The position numbers were made by a program, and so were the translations under genes. Of a stretch of 54,933 nt of DNA, positions 21,989 to 37,810 are shown in pieces. The stretch is taken from positions 6,066,116 to 6,121,048 of the forward strand of contig CM035357.1 of NCBI GenBank assembly GCA_020137815.1, read 5' to 3'. How positions within the stretch are numbered: the stretch's first letter is position 1; each line of letters starts with the position of its first letter. The notes under the pieces were generated by a model that saw only the letters and a list, made by a program, of their open reading frames with translations, was not told where the DNA came from and did not search any database. Source of the stretch: Hormiphora californensis. Taxonomy: Eukaryota > Ctenophora > Tentaculata > Cydippida > Pleurobrachiidae.

Positions 21989-22210
21989 AAGTCGGATTTT
22001 TTGAAACTGTCACCCCCCTGAAATAACAAAATTTGCCATATCTCCGGTTCCTGATAAGATAGAGACTTGAAATTTGGAGGTTCGGAAGAACTTAGCAAGA
22101 TCTTTGTAACCTCCAAATTTCAAGTTTCTATCTCGTCAGGAACCGGATTTATGGTCATTTACGAAATTTGAAAATACCCAGGGGGGTGACAGTTTCAAAA
22201 AATCCGACTT
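21989..22210. mobile_element. 222-bp MITE sharing its termini with the next element
   Basis: Full foldback: ends AAGTCGGATTTTTTGAAACT and inverse, with arms extending through a CTCCGGTTCCTGA block on both sides. TA duplication is not visible at its edges, unlike the neighbouring copy. Confidence 0.8.
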
Positions 22211-22811
22211 TTCGTTTTTTTTTTCTTCAATTTTTCTGTAAAGTCGGATTTTTTGAAACTGTCACCCGGCACCCCCCTTCTCGTGCGCGGAATGTTTTTG
22301 CGCGTCACATCACATGTTAAAGTGAAAGCGAAACAACAACGAACTGGCTGCGCGTCGCGCATTCGTTACGCAATACGCTCGAGCCAAGCTGAAAATCCTG
22401 GGAAGTCAGTTTCATGTCCCAAACATGATAGGAGACCTTCTCACAACAGTACCACCTCTTGCAGTCACCTTGAGGATTCTGACGATCAAATTTGTGCTGA
22501 AAGGGTTGCTAGCTGAGGATAGCATCAGTGCCAAACTTCTACAAATTGACTCGGAACCGTACCATAAGTTCGCACATCATCTAACCATGACCAAATGCTA
22601 TCTCCGATGGGTGGAGGACCAGGATCAGGAGAGTACAGATGCTAATGTTCCGGCAGCTACGAGAAGAAGGAGCTTTCTCAGAAGATGTGACTTGATAAAC
22701 TATGAGCGAGATCAGCTATTGTACACCACACTTCTTATCGATTTTGTTTGATTATCTGAGCTCCTGACCTGCACCGTTTGTAACGGCGATTTTTGTACAC
22801 ACTCTGCTTTG

Positions 22812-23777
22812 ATGGAGAAGCACAGCAATGCTTTCACACAGTGGTGTGAGAGTAATGGACTGACAGATGCAGCATGTCCCTCAGCGAGTGTGATGAAGGC
22901 AGTAGAGTGTCTGCTAAATGATGCTGCGTGCCAGAGCCGCGGTAACAGTTTTGATTCATCAAGAGTTACTGCAGCTAAACTCAACACGAAGAATAAGCCT
23001 GAGTTGATTAATATGATCCAGAATTATGCCTGGTTTTGTCACATGGTGGTCCTGCCATATGTTGTTGAAGTGGACGCTCACCTGTTCAATGAGACGACAA
23101 AAAAGCTAGAGGAAACAGAGAACAAGCTGGAAGAGGTCACAGGGAAGATCAATTCCATGCAAGAGACCGTTATTAAGTCTCAGGAAGCGCTGTTAACTTG
23201 TCAAGAGACAGTGATAACTCTCCAGGGCTCTCTTCTCTCTGAGAAGAGCAAGAAGATTGAAGATACGATGTCTTCTGTCAAAGAAGAACTGAAGGGCTAT
23301 GCAGCAGTTGTTAAGAAGAGCTGCACTGCCTCGCTTGCACCTAGGAAGCTACAAGCAGCCATGGTGAAGGCGTCCAGTGTGGAGGACAGATCCAGCAACT
23401 TGATTATCTACGGGTTGACGGAGTTTGTTGGAGAGGAGACGACTGAGGATGTTGTTCTGAATGTTTTGGAACACACAAACGAGAAGCCGAAACTGGTAAG
23501 CTGTAGGAGGCTTGGCGAGAAGAAGGAAGGGAAGAAGCGGCCTGTCAAGTTGGTACTTCACAACCGAGATATGGTACGCTCCATTCTGGCAAGGTCTGGA
23601 ATGCTGAGAGAAGTGGAGGGAATGGAAGATGTGTACATTTGTCCAGATAGGACTGTTGAAGAGAGAAGTGAGAGAAAGAGACTCGTTTCTAAGTTGAAGC
23701 AGCAGAGAGAGACTGAGCCACACGTTAAGTGGGGTATTGCGAGAGGTAGTGTGATTAGAAGAGATGAGAAGAAATGA
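22812..23777 (+). CDS. LINE ORF1-like protein (coiled coil plus nucleic-acid-binding C-terminal domain)
   Basis: An intact 321-codon frame from ATG at 22812. Residues ~90-165 form a Glu/Lys/Leu-rich coiled coil (KKLEETENKLEEVTG). The C-terminal half carries the conserved pattern of invertebrate LINE ORF1 proteins: SSNLIIYGL, CRRLG, RPVKLVL, then VYICPDRTVEER. Such proteins bind element RNA and form multimers. The frame is intact although the element's ORF2 is deleted, which suggests recent activity or mobilisation in trans. Not a host gene. Confidence 0.75.
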   Translation: MEKHSNAFTQWCESNGLTDAACPSASVMKAVECLLNDAACQSRGNSFDSSRVTAAKLNTKNKPELINMIQNYAWFCHMVVLPYVVEVDAHLFNETTKKLEETENKLEEVTGKINSMQETVIKSQEALLTCQETVITLQGSLLSEKSKKIEDTMSSVKEELKGYAAVVKKSCTASLAPRKLQAAMVKASSVEDRSSNLIIYGLTEFVGEETTEDVVLNVLEHTNEKPKLVSCRRLGEKKEGKKRPVKLVLHNRDMVRSILARSGMLREVEGMEDVYICPDRTVEERSERKRLVSKLKQQRETEPHVKWGIARGSVIRRDEKK

Positions 23778-23916
23778 GACAGACAATTCATATTAATTTC
23801 TATACAATATTATTTGATTTAGAGTGTTTCGGCGGTGTAAGCGCTCATTCGGTGAGCCTGCCTCGTTCTTGTGGGTACATGATATTGTTTCAGTATTCAT
23901 TTGAACGTTCAAAATC

Positions 23917-24441
23917 AAAATCAAAGGAGAAATAGACGACTACGGATACAAACTGTGGGATCATACCGTCAAACAACAAATGGAACACCTTTTCAAAACC
24001 GATGAATATACGCTGGAACCTAGTCACACGGTGGAGGACTTGAGAAGACTGGTCAACACAAGGGAAGTTGTTCTCACCCCTCTTCTCCATCGAGCTCTCA
24101 GTAGAGGAGAATCTACGGCGATTATCGACTTCACTCACGGTCATAATCTACGTTTTCAGAACTTTGCGTTCCGGTATCTGCAGCATGACAGCACGGTGTC
24201 CGTTCCGACATGCCTAGAGTGTGGGTTGTTGCCCGACTCATCTTACCACAAACTATTTGAATGTGTATCTGCAGGGGCAGTGTCTGCTCTAAGACAGGAG
24301 CTCAGTTCTTTAGCCATCTACGAATTAAACTACCGTATCCCCTTAATATTTTGTCAAGACAAAAACGTGAAACGCAAGTTCAGAATGCTAGTAGCACATA
24401 TATTAGAGAATTCTACATTTGATGATAATCTATTGACGTAA
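23917..24441 (+). pseudogene. LINE ORF2 C-terminal remnant
   Basis: The open frame ends in a region like the tail of CR1/I-type LINE polymerases: HGHNLRFQNFAFRYLQH, then a CLECG...HKLFEC zinc-knuckle-like motif before the C terminus. Endonuclease and RT parts expected upstream are absent; ORF1 ends only about 140 bp earlier. Confidence 0.65.
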
Positions 24442-24849
24442 CGTAGCAGCTATCGTAAGTTTATACTTTATTTAGTAGGTAAATTAGTTATCCAAGCTTC
24501 ATTGTCATAAATTAGTCTCTAAATATTCTTAAATTAGTCTTGAATTAGTCTTAATTAAGTCTTAAATTAGTCCTAAATTAGTCTTAAATTTTCTACTTAT
24601 CTTAAATATTCGTCTTAAAATTTGAATTACGTGTGATTCCGTGAAAATAATCTTTTTCACTATTTTTACTATAGCCTAGTAATGTAGCTTTTCTCTACTA
24701 CATTACATAGCTTAATTAACCATTATTACTATTGTTATCTTATTAACTTATTACATTAATTAACTAACTTATTACATTACTTAATTTATTAACTGTATTA
24801 ATCATTATCTGTTACAACTATTATATTACTACAGCACTAATATAATATA

Positions 24850-24880
<31 letters not shown>

Positions 24881-25228
24881 CTTATCACTAAGTTTAGAGA
24901 AATCAAGAGCATAGAATCTAATCAGCAGTGAATCTTTTCAGTAGTTAATTCCGTATAGCTTACAAGAAAGAAGCGTTATGTATTATGTATACAAGATTTA
25001 ATAATAATAATAATAATAATACGCATAACGATCTCACTGGAGAGATTCACATGCGCAACGTTGCGGGATGAGCAGCCAGTTCGTTGTTGTTTCGCTTACA
25101 CTTTAACGTGTGGTGTGCGCGTCAAAATTGATAAATTTCACATGCGCGGTCATTTTGGGGTGACAGTTTCAAAAAATCCGACTTTAAAATGGACCCACCG
25201 ACAAGCCTGAAAAGTGAAATTATCCTCC

Positions 25229-30714
<5,486 letters not shown>

Positions 30715-31636
30715 GTAAGAAATGAAACGACCTATTTTATTTGTTTTATTTTTCATCGCGACATTTATAATTATAGTGCTAAGTGCACTATAGTCTGTAT
30801 TTTATGACGTATGTCACCACCTATTCAAGTAGTATACATGGTATACATGAATAAGATATGGTATTGTAAGATCGCTTCGTTACAGCAATCGTTATGAATT
30901 GAATGATCCAAATGTCTGTCAGTTGACTGCAAAATGACACAGTTTAATTTTATTACAGTCATTGATTAGCCACATCGTTCCATGTAATCGCTGTCTCACA
31001 TTATCATAAGATCAAAGATGTCTTTGTCCGTCCCCGCTCATCTCACATCTCTTCTAAGTTCTAGGTAACACACCAATGCTTCTGTCACAATACACCTGGA
31101 GTTGATAGGTTGTTTGTGTTAATCCCGCATCTAGAACAATAACAATTCTTGCTCAGATCTCATTCACAATAATATAACAGTCATGATCTTTCTAGTAAAA
31201 TTCGGTGAGGCGTAAAATATACTTTTCTGGGAATATAATTAGATTCCGTTATGGGACTGTGACACTTTATAAACATGTTATTATTACATAGAGATAAGGG
31301 GGCCTTTAGTTTCCATGACAACAAATGATTTGTGGTTTAAATGTCACGGTATTTTACTGAGACATAAAATGTGTCAGACACATAAAAATAGAATATTATG
31401 CTAGTATAATAGTAATATTATAGTAATATTATAGTAATATTATAGTAATATTATAGTAATATTATAACATGCCTAAGTTTCACAACTACCCTACCATCAC
31501 ACTACAACTACATTTCACCCAGAGGAATAACCCATATTTATACTTTTTTTGAATCAATAAGTTGACCAATCGGCTGTTTTTGAGTTGCATACTTTTTCTA
31601 CTGGTGTTTATGCCCTCTTCACTCTTCACTCCTTTA
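30715..31636. other. Sequence right of the last SLC4 exon
   Basis: AT-rich, with an 11-bp tandem repeat (TAATATTATAG, about six copies, 31404-31466). I looked for acceptor-plus-frame combinations continuing SLC4 and found none that stays open. Confidence 0.5.
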
Positions 31637-31647
31637 CCCCTTTACCT

Positions 31648-32940
31648 GGAGGGTGAGATTCCTTCCCACGCCCTTGAGATGCAGGCCGCGGCTAATGTCT
31701 ATTTTTTTAGATAGCAATAGTGTCCTACAGACCAGGCAGGGAATCTTCAGGGGTGACCCGGCATACCCCGGGGTAAACCATGAAGCTCTTGAACTGCCTG
31801 GAGCATCTCACATACCACTCCAAGGAAACAGAGCTGCCCTCCTTGGGTGGTGTGTTTTTCTCTCTTCCTTTCTCTTATCCGCTCATGACTCATCTCTCTC
31901 TGAATAGAGATACCCCCGGCCGGTATTACACCATCTCCCCAGCCTTGTGCACTGGGCCAAAGTAGATGGCTAAATACCGGCCAAAACCCGTCCTCCAGCA
32001 AAAGTCCAGGCTGGAGGAGGTCTAATCTCAACTGGCCCCCTCTACCTTCTGTCCACCTAGCCTCTGGACAGGTATAAAAGGTCTAACAAGCTAGGTCATA
32101 ACTGGTTAGCTACCACCGACTCTCGGCAAAATTCCCACGCCGAGGTCGAGATAAACTCAAGGGGTGTTTCCGTAGCCCAACAGGGAGAAACTACACTAAC
32201 CAGTAGCCTCGCTACTACCTACGCTTCTTCAAAAGTCCATGAGAAGCGTAGGAGATTCCCAAATGGCGATTACCCCCCAAACGATGAAGGTAACAAACCA
32301 ACATCATCACTCTCTACCAACAAACAAGCCTCCACAAAAACCTGATCAACAAACAGAACAAACCACTATCCCATGCTACAAAACAAATTTCTATGAGTGA
32401 CGCACATAGATACCTAACCCACTAAACATTTCACACGCCAGAGTTCCGTTAATTGGGAAGGAACCTGCCCTAACTACCCCATGAACGGCCGGACGCTGCA
32501 TCTGCATCACGAACAAAAAGTGATGTTCCATGAACCCACATGGAGTACTGATTACAAATCAGAGGTTGGCAGCGCAAAATCTACAAAGGTGCCATAGTCA
32601 ATGGAGCGTCCGAATTGTCCTAGCCAAGGCCACATCTAGAGCGATCAATGCTGAGATGCCACTCACCAAGGGTCGCTGGAGATATCCGAGACTGGCACAA
32701 TGTGAAAACAGTGCTGGTGCGGTCCTCTTCATGGGACCTGTTAAGATAGTTATGGGAGACGATTCCACCCTTATCTCCAAAACCATGGACATAAGACGGA
32801 GGAAGAAAACTCTCCCGGGGGAAAGAGGAAACTCTGGAACCTGAGCTCCGTCCTTCTCGGGCGTGAGGAACTGGCTGCCGGACGGGATAAAATCACAAGT
32901 AGAGGATTGGAAGCGGAGGCGCATACAACAACAACAACAA
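31648..32940 (+). mobile_element. 1.29-kb nonautonomous non-LTR retroelement with (CAA)n tail and 11-bp TSD
   Basis: Bounded by CCCCTTTACCT at 31637-31647 and again at 32941-32951, and ending in a (CAA)n tail (32923-32940). These are the marks of target-primed reverse transcription of a complete RNA. No frame longer than 104 codons and no RT or endonuclease motif, so it must be mobilised in trans. The 5' end starts with GGAGGGTGAG. I saw no pol III B box. Confidence 0.7.
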
Positions 32941-32944
32941 CCCC

Positions 32945-33050
32945 TTTACCTCTTAACCTCATTACCCCTTCACTACATTTACCCCTTTACCCATTTACCT
33001 CATTACCCCTTCACTACATTTACCCCTTCACTACATTTACCCCTGATCCT
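32945..33050. repeat. CCCCTTTACC minisatellite
   Basis: Tandem pieces of the type CCCCTTCACTACATTTA and CCCCTTTACCCATTTACCTC. The same pyrimidine-rich repeat continues left of the retroelement (31610-31647), showing that the element inserted into it. Confidence 0.75.
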
Positions 33051-33149
33051 CAGAGATGACTAGTTTATTCCTCTTAAAGGTTGACAAGATACCTAAAACT
33101 TTTCGTATATCGTCTTATTTTGATTTATCATTAATTTTCAGCATTTTTT

Positions 33150-33218
33150 CCCTGCCCGGGTGAATGCCGAAGGCATTCACCCGGATGCCTTTTTGCTTTG
33201 CAAAAAGGCATAGCAGGG
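33150..33218. repeat. 69-bp double-hairpin module
   Basis: Outer stem CCCTGC/GCAGGG closes two adjacent perfect hairpins: 33156-33184 (13 bp stem, GAA loop) and 33185-33211 (12 bp stem, TTT loop). Almost every base is paired, as in a three-way junction. It stands at the left edge of the insert in the Penelope arm; a 10-bp hairpin (33555-33576) stands near the right edge. Confidence 0.8.
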
Positions 33219-33625
33219 TTAGAATTCGAAAACGACATTTTGGTATACTAACTAATCGGTAGAGGGACCATTTTGGTCACACTTTAGTTGCGAGGGGCAA
33301 CGGTGTAGCAACAAGAGCCGCGCACACAGTTACGAGCTGCTCCTTCATAAACCACTTCATTGGCACGTTTTCAGGAAATGTGTGGCGCGCAATGTGGCGG
33401 CGTGCCGCGCAATTTAGTGCTACTAAAACACAAGGATTTGCTCTATACTGTTTGTGTGATATATAAATAATCGGGATTTTGTGTCCCGCTTGCTGCTACA
33501 GCGGATCTGGTCATGATTTCCTTTCTTCATAGATTCACATGGCAGGGAAATTCAGCATTATGTTAGAACATAATGCAATTAATCTTGTTTCAGAATTTTT
33601 TGTCGGCTAGAAAAAAATTCGAAAT

Positions 33626-33864
33626 AGGGGGTCTACCGATATTGTCAGCACTGATTTTACTGGGCACACTCACTGCGTCTCGCAAATTGAAATTCACGTT
33701 TCCGGTTCCTCAAAAGATAGCTACTTGATCTTGGTTGCGTTGGATTGGTCTCAATAAGACCTTTCCAACGCTACCAAAACGGTTTCTGTATCTCATCAGG
33801 AACCGGAGATATTCCAGTATCAATTTTAAAAAGGGAACACTCATTTATCAGTAGACCCCCATAA
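33626..33864. mobile_element. Short foldback MITE
   Basis: Ends GGGGGTCTACCGAT and the close inverse ATCAGTAGACCCCC. Inner arms contain the CGGTTCCT...AGGAACCGGAGATAT pair also found at 22040-22155. No ORF. Confidence 0.6.
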
Positions 33865-34097
33865 ACAAGGTAAACACGAGGTATTTTGGTACTTTGGAAA
33901 ACAAATTTACCGTAGCTTTCAATTACACTGGGGTAATCTTCATCAGCGGAAAGGGTGAATGGGTTGAGTGGTGGGTATAAATACCCAGGGTGTGATTGGA
34001 TTGGGTGACAGGGTGGAGACGAGATAGGGTGGTGAGCTGGGTTGTTGTGGTATGATGAGAGGGGGGATGAGAGCAGGGAGGGAGAGGGGGGCTACAG

Positions 34098-35222
34098 CTA
34101 TGATACGTGAGACGGGTTAGTGGCAGGGGGAGTGGGGACGGAGGGAGACTGGAAGGCGGGGATATTGGCACTACGGGGGTTGAAGGAGGATGCAACAATG
34201 GGGAGGATGGGGTCCCATTGCTGGCTGACGGAAGGAGCTTTGGAAGTCCGGTTGAGCGAGGGCTGGAGGGTCTGGATGGCCGCCTGTTCTAACATGTCTA
34301 GATGGGCCGATGATGCCGCAGTAGACAGGATCTCCGTAGCACTCCAGTTGATCTCGTGATCGGTGTGGAGAGCGTGGAGAGCTGCTCCTGATTTAATATT
34401 CCCAGTGATGAGGTCGACGGGGTTTTTGAGTCTGTATGAGGCCTCGTGTTCTTTAATGCGGACTTGTACTGGCCTTTTAGTCTGTCCGATGTAGCTGGCT
34501 GGACAGTCCTGACATGGGATCCTGTATATGACGTTCTGCGTGAGTTGAGGCGGGAGCGGGGATTTGGTCTTGGAGAGGAGAGAGCGGAGGTTCGGAGAGG
34601 AGGTGTAGGTGACGTCGATGGAGTATTTCCGTAAAGTCTGTTTGATCTGGGGCGCCAGGGAGGGATGGTACGGAATGAAGACTCTTTCGTTAGAGGTAGC
34701 TGATGATGAACGAGGAGCTGATGATGAACGAGGAGGACGGGGTCGGTTGAGCCTGTGTTTGACGTCATCCATTACTGATCTGACGATGTGGCTAGGGAAT
34801 CCATTGGCCAGGCAGATGGAGTATACCGTGTAGAGTTCCTCTTGGAGATGCTGACTGGAACAGAGGTTGTATGCTCTGCGGGTGAGTGACCGGATAACTG
34901 CGTTCTTGGTGGCCGGAGAGGACGAGGAGGAGTGTTTGACATACAGGTTTGTGTGGGTCGGCTTCCTGTAGATCGAGGTGGAGAGGTCGGCGTGGATCAG
35001 GACATCAAGGAACGGAAGGGAGCCATCTGGCTTGGGGTGTTCGATGGTGTACTGAAGGTCCTTACTGAGAGAGTTGATGTGACGCTGGAAGGATTCTGCA
35101 TGTTGGGCGTCTCTGGCTGCTCCAATACCATCATCCACAAAATGGCGGTATGAATGGATCGGATCTGGTGCGGTGGTGAGTGCCAGGTTCTCAATGTCTG
35201 CAGTTCGAATCTCGGCCCCCAT
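34098..35222 (-). mobile_element. Penelope-like element, RT C-terminal part plus GIY-YIG endonuclease
   Basis: A 374-codon uninterrupted frame. It opens at the RT catalytic motif (RHFVDDG, residues 26-32; the family usually has YVDD). It continues with the Penelope signature FLDVL...IYRKPTHTN (about residues 70-90) and ends in a GIY-YIG nuclease domain (VIYRIPC, CPASYIGQTKR at about 228-250, then R and E residues of the fold). The RT fingers upstream are missing, so the copy is 5' truncated. The intact frame suggests that it is young. Confidence 0.9.
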
Positions 35223-35451
35223 TTTTGAACATATTTCTAGCCGACAAAAAATTCTGAAAAAATGCTGAAAATTAATGATAAATCAAAATAAGACGATATA
35301 CGAAAAGTTTTAGGTATCTTGTCAACCTTTAAGATCATGCCATGCTCATCACCACCCCCCTCGTGTCTGATCAGGTGCCGATTGGGGGCATTGTCGGTGT
35401 TTTGAGGCTCGTGTTGCCCTCGGGATCGCGTTGCAGCGGTGCCTCCACAGT

Positions 35452-35551
35452 ATAGATAATTGGGTAAAGGCAAAAGCGTCAAAATACCGATAATGCCTAC
35501 ACCAAGGCATTATCGGTGTTTTGACGCTTTTGCCTTTACCCAATTATCTAT
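35452..35551. repeat. 100-bp palindrome
   Basis: 35452-35498 pairs with 35505-35551 over 47 bp with one mismatch and a 6-nt loop. A partial third copy (GCATTGTCGGTGTTTTGAGG) lies at 35387-35407. Confidence 0.9.
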
Positions 35552-35785
35552 GCCGTTACTCCCCAAAGGCATTATTGCTCAAAGGCATTATTGTATGCTA
35601 CCGTGTGAACTGCATGCCGTGATTTCTAGTCGCGAGCGCGCTCGCCAGACTAGAAAATACGCCAAGGACGATGAACAAGCATGCTGCTCAGTCTTTTAGG
35701 TTAAGGAAAAAATGTAAGGATACCATGCAATAGCTGGCACTCTTGCCGTCACCCTCGTTAAAGTCCCGTGAAAAACGGAGCAGTA

Positions 35786-35921
35786 TAGGGATCCCTAAAA
35801 AATTTAAGCCAATCACAGCGCACATTTCGAAATTTTTATTCTTATGCTACCGTGGGAAAAACCGTAATGGCTTAACTGGTGTAAACGCTGTGTAAATACG
35901 GAACTTTTTTAGGGATCCCTA
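35786..35921. mobile_element. 136-bp MITE with TA flanks
   Basis: Inverted ends TAGGGATCCCTAAAAAA on both sides, themselves partly palindromic, bordered by TA at 35784-35785 and 35922-35923. To its left (35621-35658) is a hairpin with outer stem TTTCTAGTC around GCGAGCGCGCTCGC. Confidence 0.7.
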
Positions 35922-35923
35922 TA

Positions 35924-36578
35924 CAAGCAAACTGATACCCATTCTCCTCTACTCGCGTGACCCTGATTCAGCAGTTGGAGACACCAACTCTTTAGGGGGC
36001 CATATCTCAGGAAAAATCGCCGTCAAACGAGGCACGTAGTTTTTAATCAAGTTTACCACTGTACCGGCCGTTTAACTCTCCGACCTAAAACAAAAATCTG
36101 ATCCTCAACAACCTTCAAAATAATGGGATTCGCATCTCGCATGCCGTGATGCATGCTGTGATGTGGCTATTGACACGCTCGCATTCAACTCTTTTCACAC
36201 AGCAGCTGTAGAACACGCCGGGACAGATCGAGGAATAGAGAGAGGGTCGGTGTCGAATCAAATGTTTCTTGATCTACTCAATCTCACAGCTATCCTGCCC
36301 CTCATCTACTCCATCTCTCGACTACCATACCCCTCATCTACTCCATCTCTCGACGCTCAGTGGTGCAGGGTGGACGGTGGTGTCCATTACCCTGGTCTCG
36401 AAATAAAACCTGTTTTTATTCTCATATGATATCTTAGTTGTCAGCTTTACTTTTAGTCCGCCTTTGCGCTTGCCAGCACAATGATCTATACTTTTATTGG
36501 TTATGGCCACCTAATGTATGAGATACTCCAAAAAAAATTTTAAATCTCCGTTGGTTGCATAGATTATATTTTCATGGA
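35924..36578. other. No supported gene
   Basis: An open frame on + (36163-36429) has no motif and no signal peptide. The strand context points to the 3' flank or further 3' exons of the - strand sushi gene, but I could not identify another sushi exon. Confidence 0.4.
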
Positions 36579-37401
36579 TCAGTATTCATAATTGGTGTTA
36601 CCAGTTTTATCACACTTTGGTGCATCACTTGACCACGATCCACCCGCCTGACAAAGTAGTGTTTCACTTCCAACTAGAATATGGGCGGCGGCACATTCGA
36701 TAGTGACTGTTGTTCCTGTTGGCGTGGTTGTCCAGCTTCCTTGTGTTGATCCCTCAACAGTAAAAGAAGGACACTCATCCGATCCTGAATGTAAAGAGTT
36801 TAGGCATGTGTTATGGAAAGATTATATAAGCCGTTACAATGTGTACCCCAAGCTGGTTGAACCATGTTTCCAAGCTTGGTTGATATCTATTATGCACTGA
36901 ACTATTAACAAACAAGCCAAACTCATCTCATACCACTCCCATTACAATCAGTGGCATACTTTTGTAGTGGCACACTTTCACCCTTACCTGCTCTGTAGAA
37001 GTCAGATGCTGTGTTTCTGTTGTTTCGAAACGTGATCGTATCCACAACATCACCACGCCACCTATTGCAGTTGCTGTTGTGACTATCTGCAAACAGGAAG
37101 TTCACCACCTCAACACTATTAAATGTGATGATGAGTGCGGTCCCTGTTTTCGCTATCGTCCAGATATTATCCACCCCCACCGGGGGTTGTACTGGTAGAT
37201 CTGGGTAGCTCTCGGTGCAGTAGTGTATATTATACTTCATTGGGGAGGAAAACACCAAACCCACATAACCGATGTTGGTATTACCGTAGATATCTACCCA
37301 GATCTCCTCATCACTGCCCTTTGTAGAATTCGTCCAGATTTGTAGAGGTGTTTCCTCCAGGTCCCAGGGTATCTTCTTTCCCTGCTCTACAGCTGTCCAG
37401 T
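36579..37401 (-). CDS. Farnesoic-acid-O-methyltransferase-like domain plus sushi domain, partial gene
   Basis: Two exons on the - strand, 37401-36934 and 36784-36579, joined in phase 1. Exon 1 encodes a domain of the farnesoic acid O-methyltransferase-like family (LQIWTNS, WVDIYGNTN, LPVQPPV, LIITFNSVEVVNFLFAD, ASDFYRAG). This is a beta-rich module common as an extracellular domain in sponges, cnidarians and molluscs. Exon 2 is a complement-control/sushi module with four cysteines (DECPSFTVEG, IECAAA, LLCQAGGSW, APKC). The sushi exon starts in phase 1, and a GT donor just after its last Cys (about 36604) would also be phase 1, the classic symmetrical sushi exon. More exons to the left are therefore possible and the TGA at 36579 may not be the true end. 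The 5' part (signal peptide) is not visible. Confidence 0.75.
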
Positions 37402-37445
37402 CTGAAAAGAAATTACGTAATTTGACCATCTTCCACTAAATACTA

Positions 37446-37810
37446 TAAACTCGGACCCCGATTTACCGGGATGTTCGGGGGAAAGGGTTTTGCCCCGGTA
37501 TAGGAAAATTACATTATTTCACCCCGATAAACCTTGGTGATACAGTCACCTTGTTGACACAGTCACCCCTACACTAGCCGCACGCAGTGCGGCTAAACGA
37601 AGCCCGTGAAGCGGGCTGAATGTTAGCACGGGGAGGACTCAAAAAAAAGAAAAAAAAGCGGGCTGAATGTATTATTACATACTAGGGGATTTCATCACCA
37701 AGGTTTATCGGGGTGAAATAATGTAATTTTCCTATACCGGGGGAAGTTTATCCTCCCGGTAAATCGGGGTTCCGGTATATCGGGGCCCGGTAATTCGGGG
37801 TCCGCGACTG
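37446..37810. mobile_element. Diverged pogo-like foldback element
   Basis: Long arms pair (CGGACCCCGATTTACCGGGA at the left, CCGGTAATTCGGGGTCCG at the right), with TA-type edges. The loop contains two small hairpins (37576-37594, loop GCA; 37601-37617, loop GAA). The ends resemble those of the two elements at 38.5 and 39.5 kb. Confidence 0.7.

Larger units (their letters stand above)
22381..25021 (+). mobile_element. Internally deleted LINE inserted in the TA-flanked element
   Basis: Runs from about 22381 through an ORF1, a deleted ORF2 and an AT-rich 3' region ending in an (AAT)n tail at about 25000-25021. The flanks ACGCAATACGCTC (left) and ACGCATAACGATCTC (right) look like a decayed target-site duplication. 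The endonuclease and RT catalytic domains are missing, so the copy depended on another element. A 108-codon frame at 22425-22751 precedes ORF1 and has no recognisable motif. Confidence 0.7.
22241..25184. mobile_element. TA-flanked inverted-repeat element interrupted by a LINE
   Basis: The outer ends are AAGTCGGATTTTTTGAAACT at 22241 and its exact inverse ending at 25184. The next ~110 bp inward on both sides also pair (AAGCGAAACAACAACGAACT block). TA lies at 22239-22240 and 25185-25186. Between the arms lie ORFs of a LINE, not a transposase, so the original unit was probably a MITE of about 300 bp. Confidence 0.8.
33075..35334. repeat. Inverted arms enclosing a Penelope-like element
   Basis: 33075-33149 plus 33587-33611 (left, split by an insert of about 436 bp) is the reverse complement of 35228-35334 (right). 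The arms contain GTTGACAAGATACCTAAAAC and TTTTTTGTCGGCTAGAAA. They flank the element's coding sequence directly at its 5' side. Confidence 0.75.
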
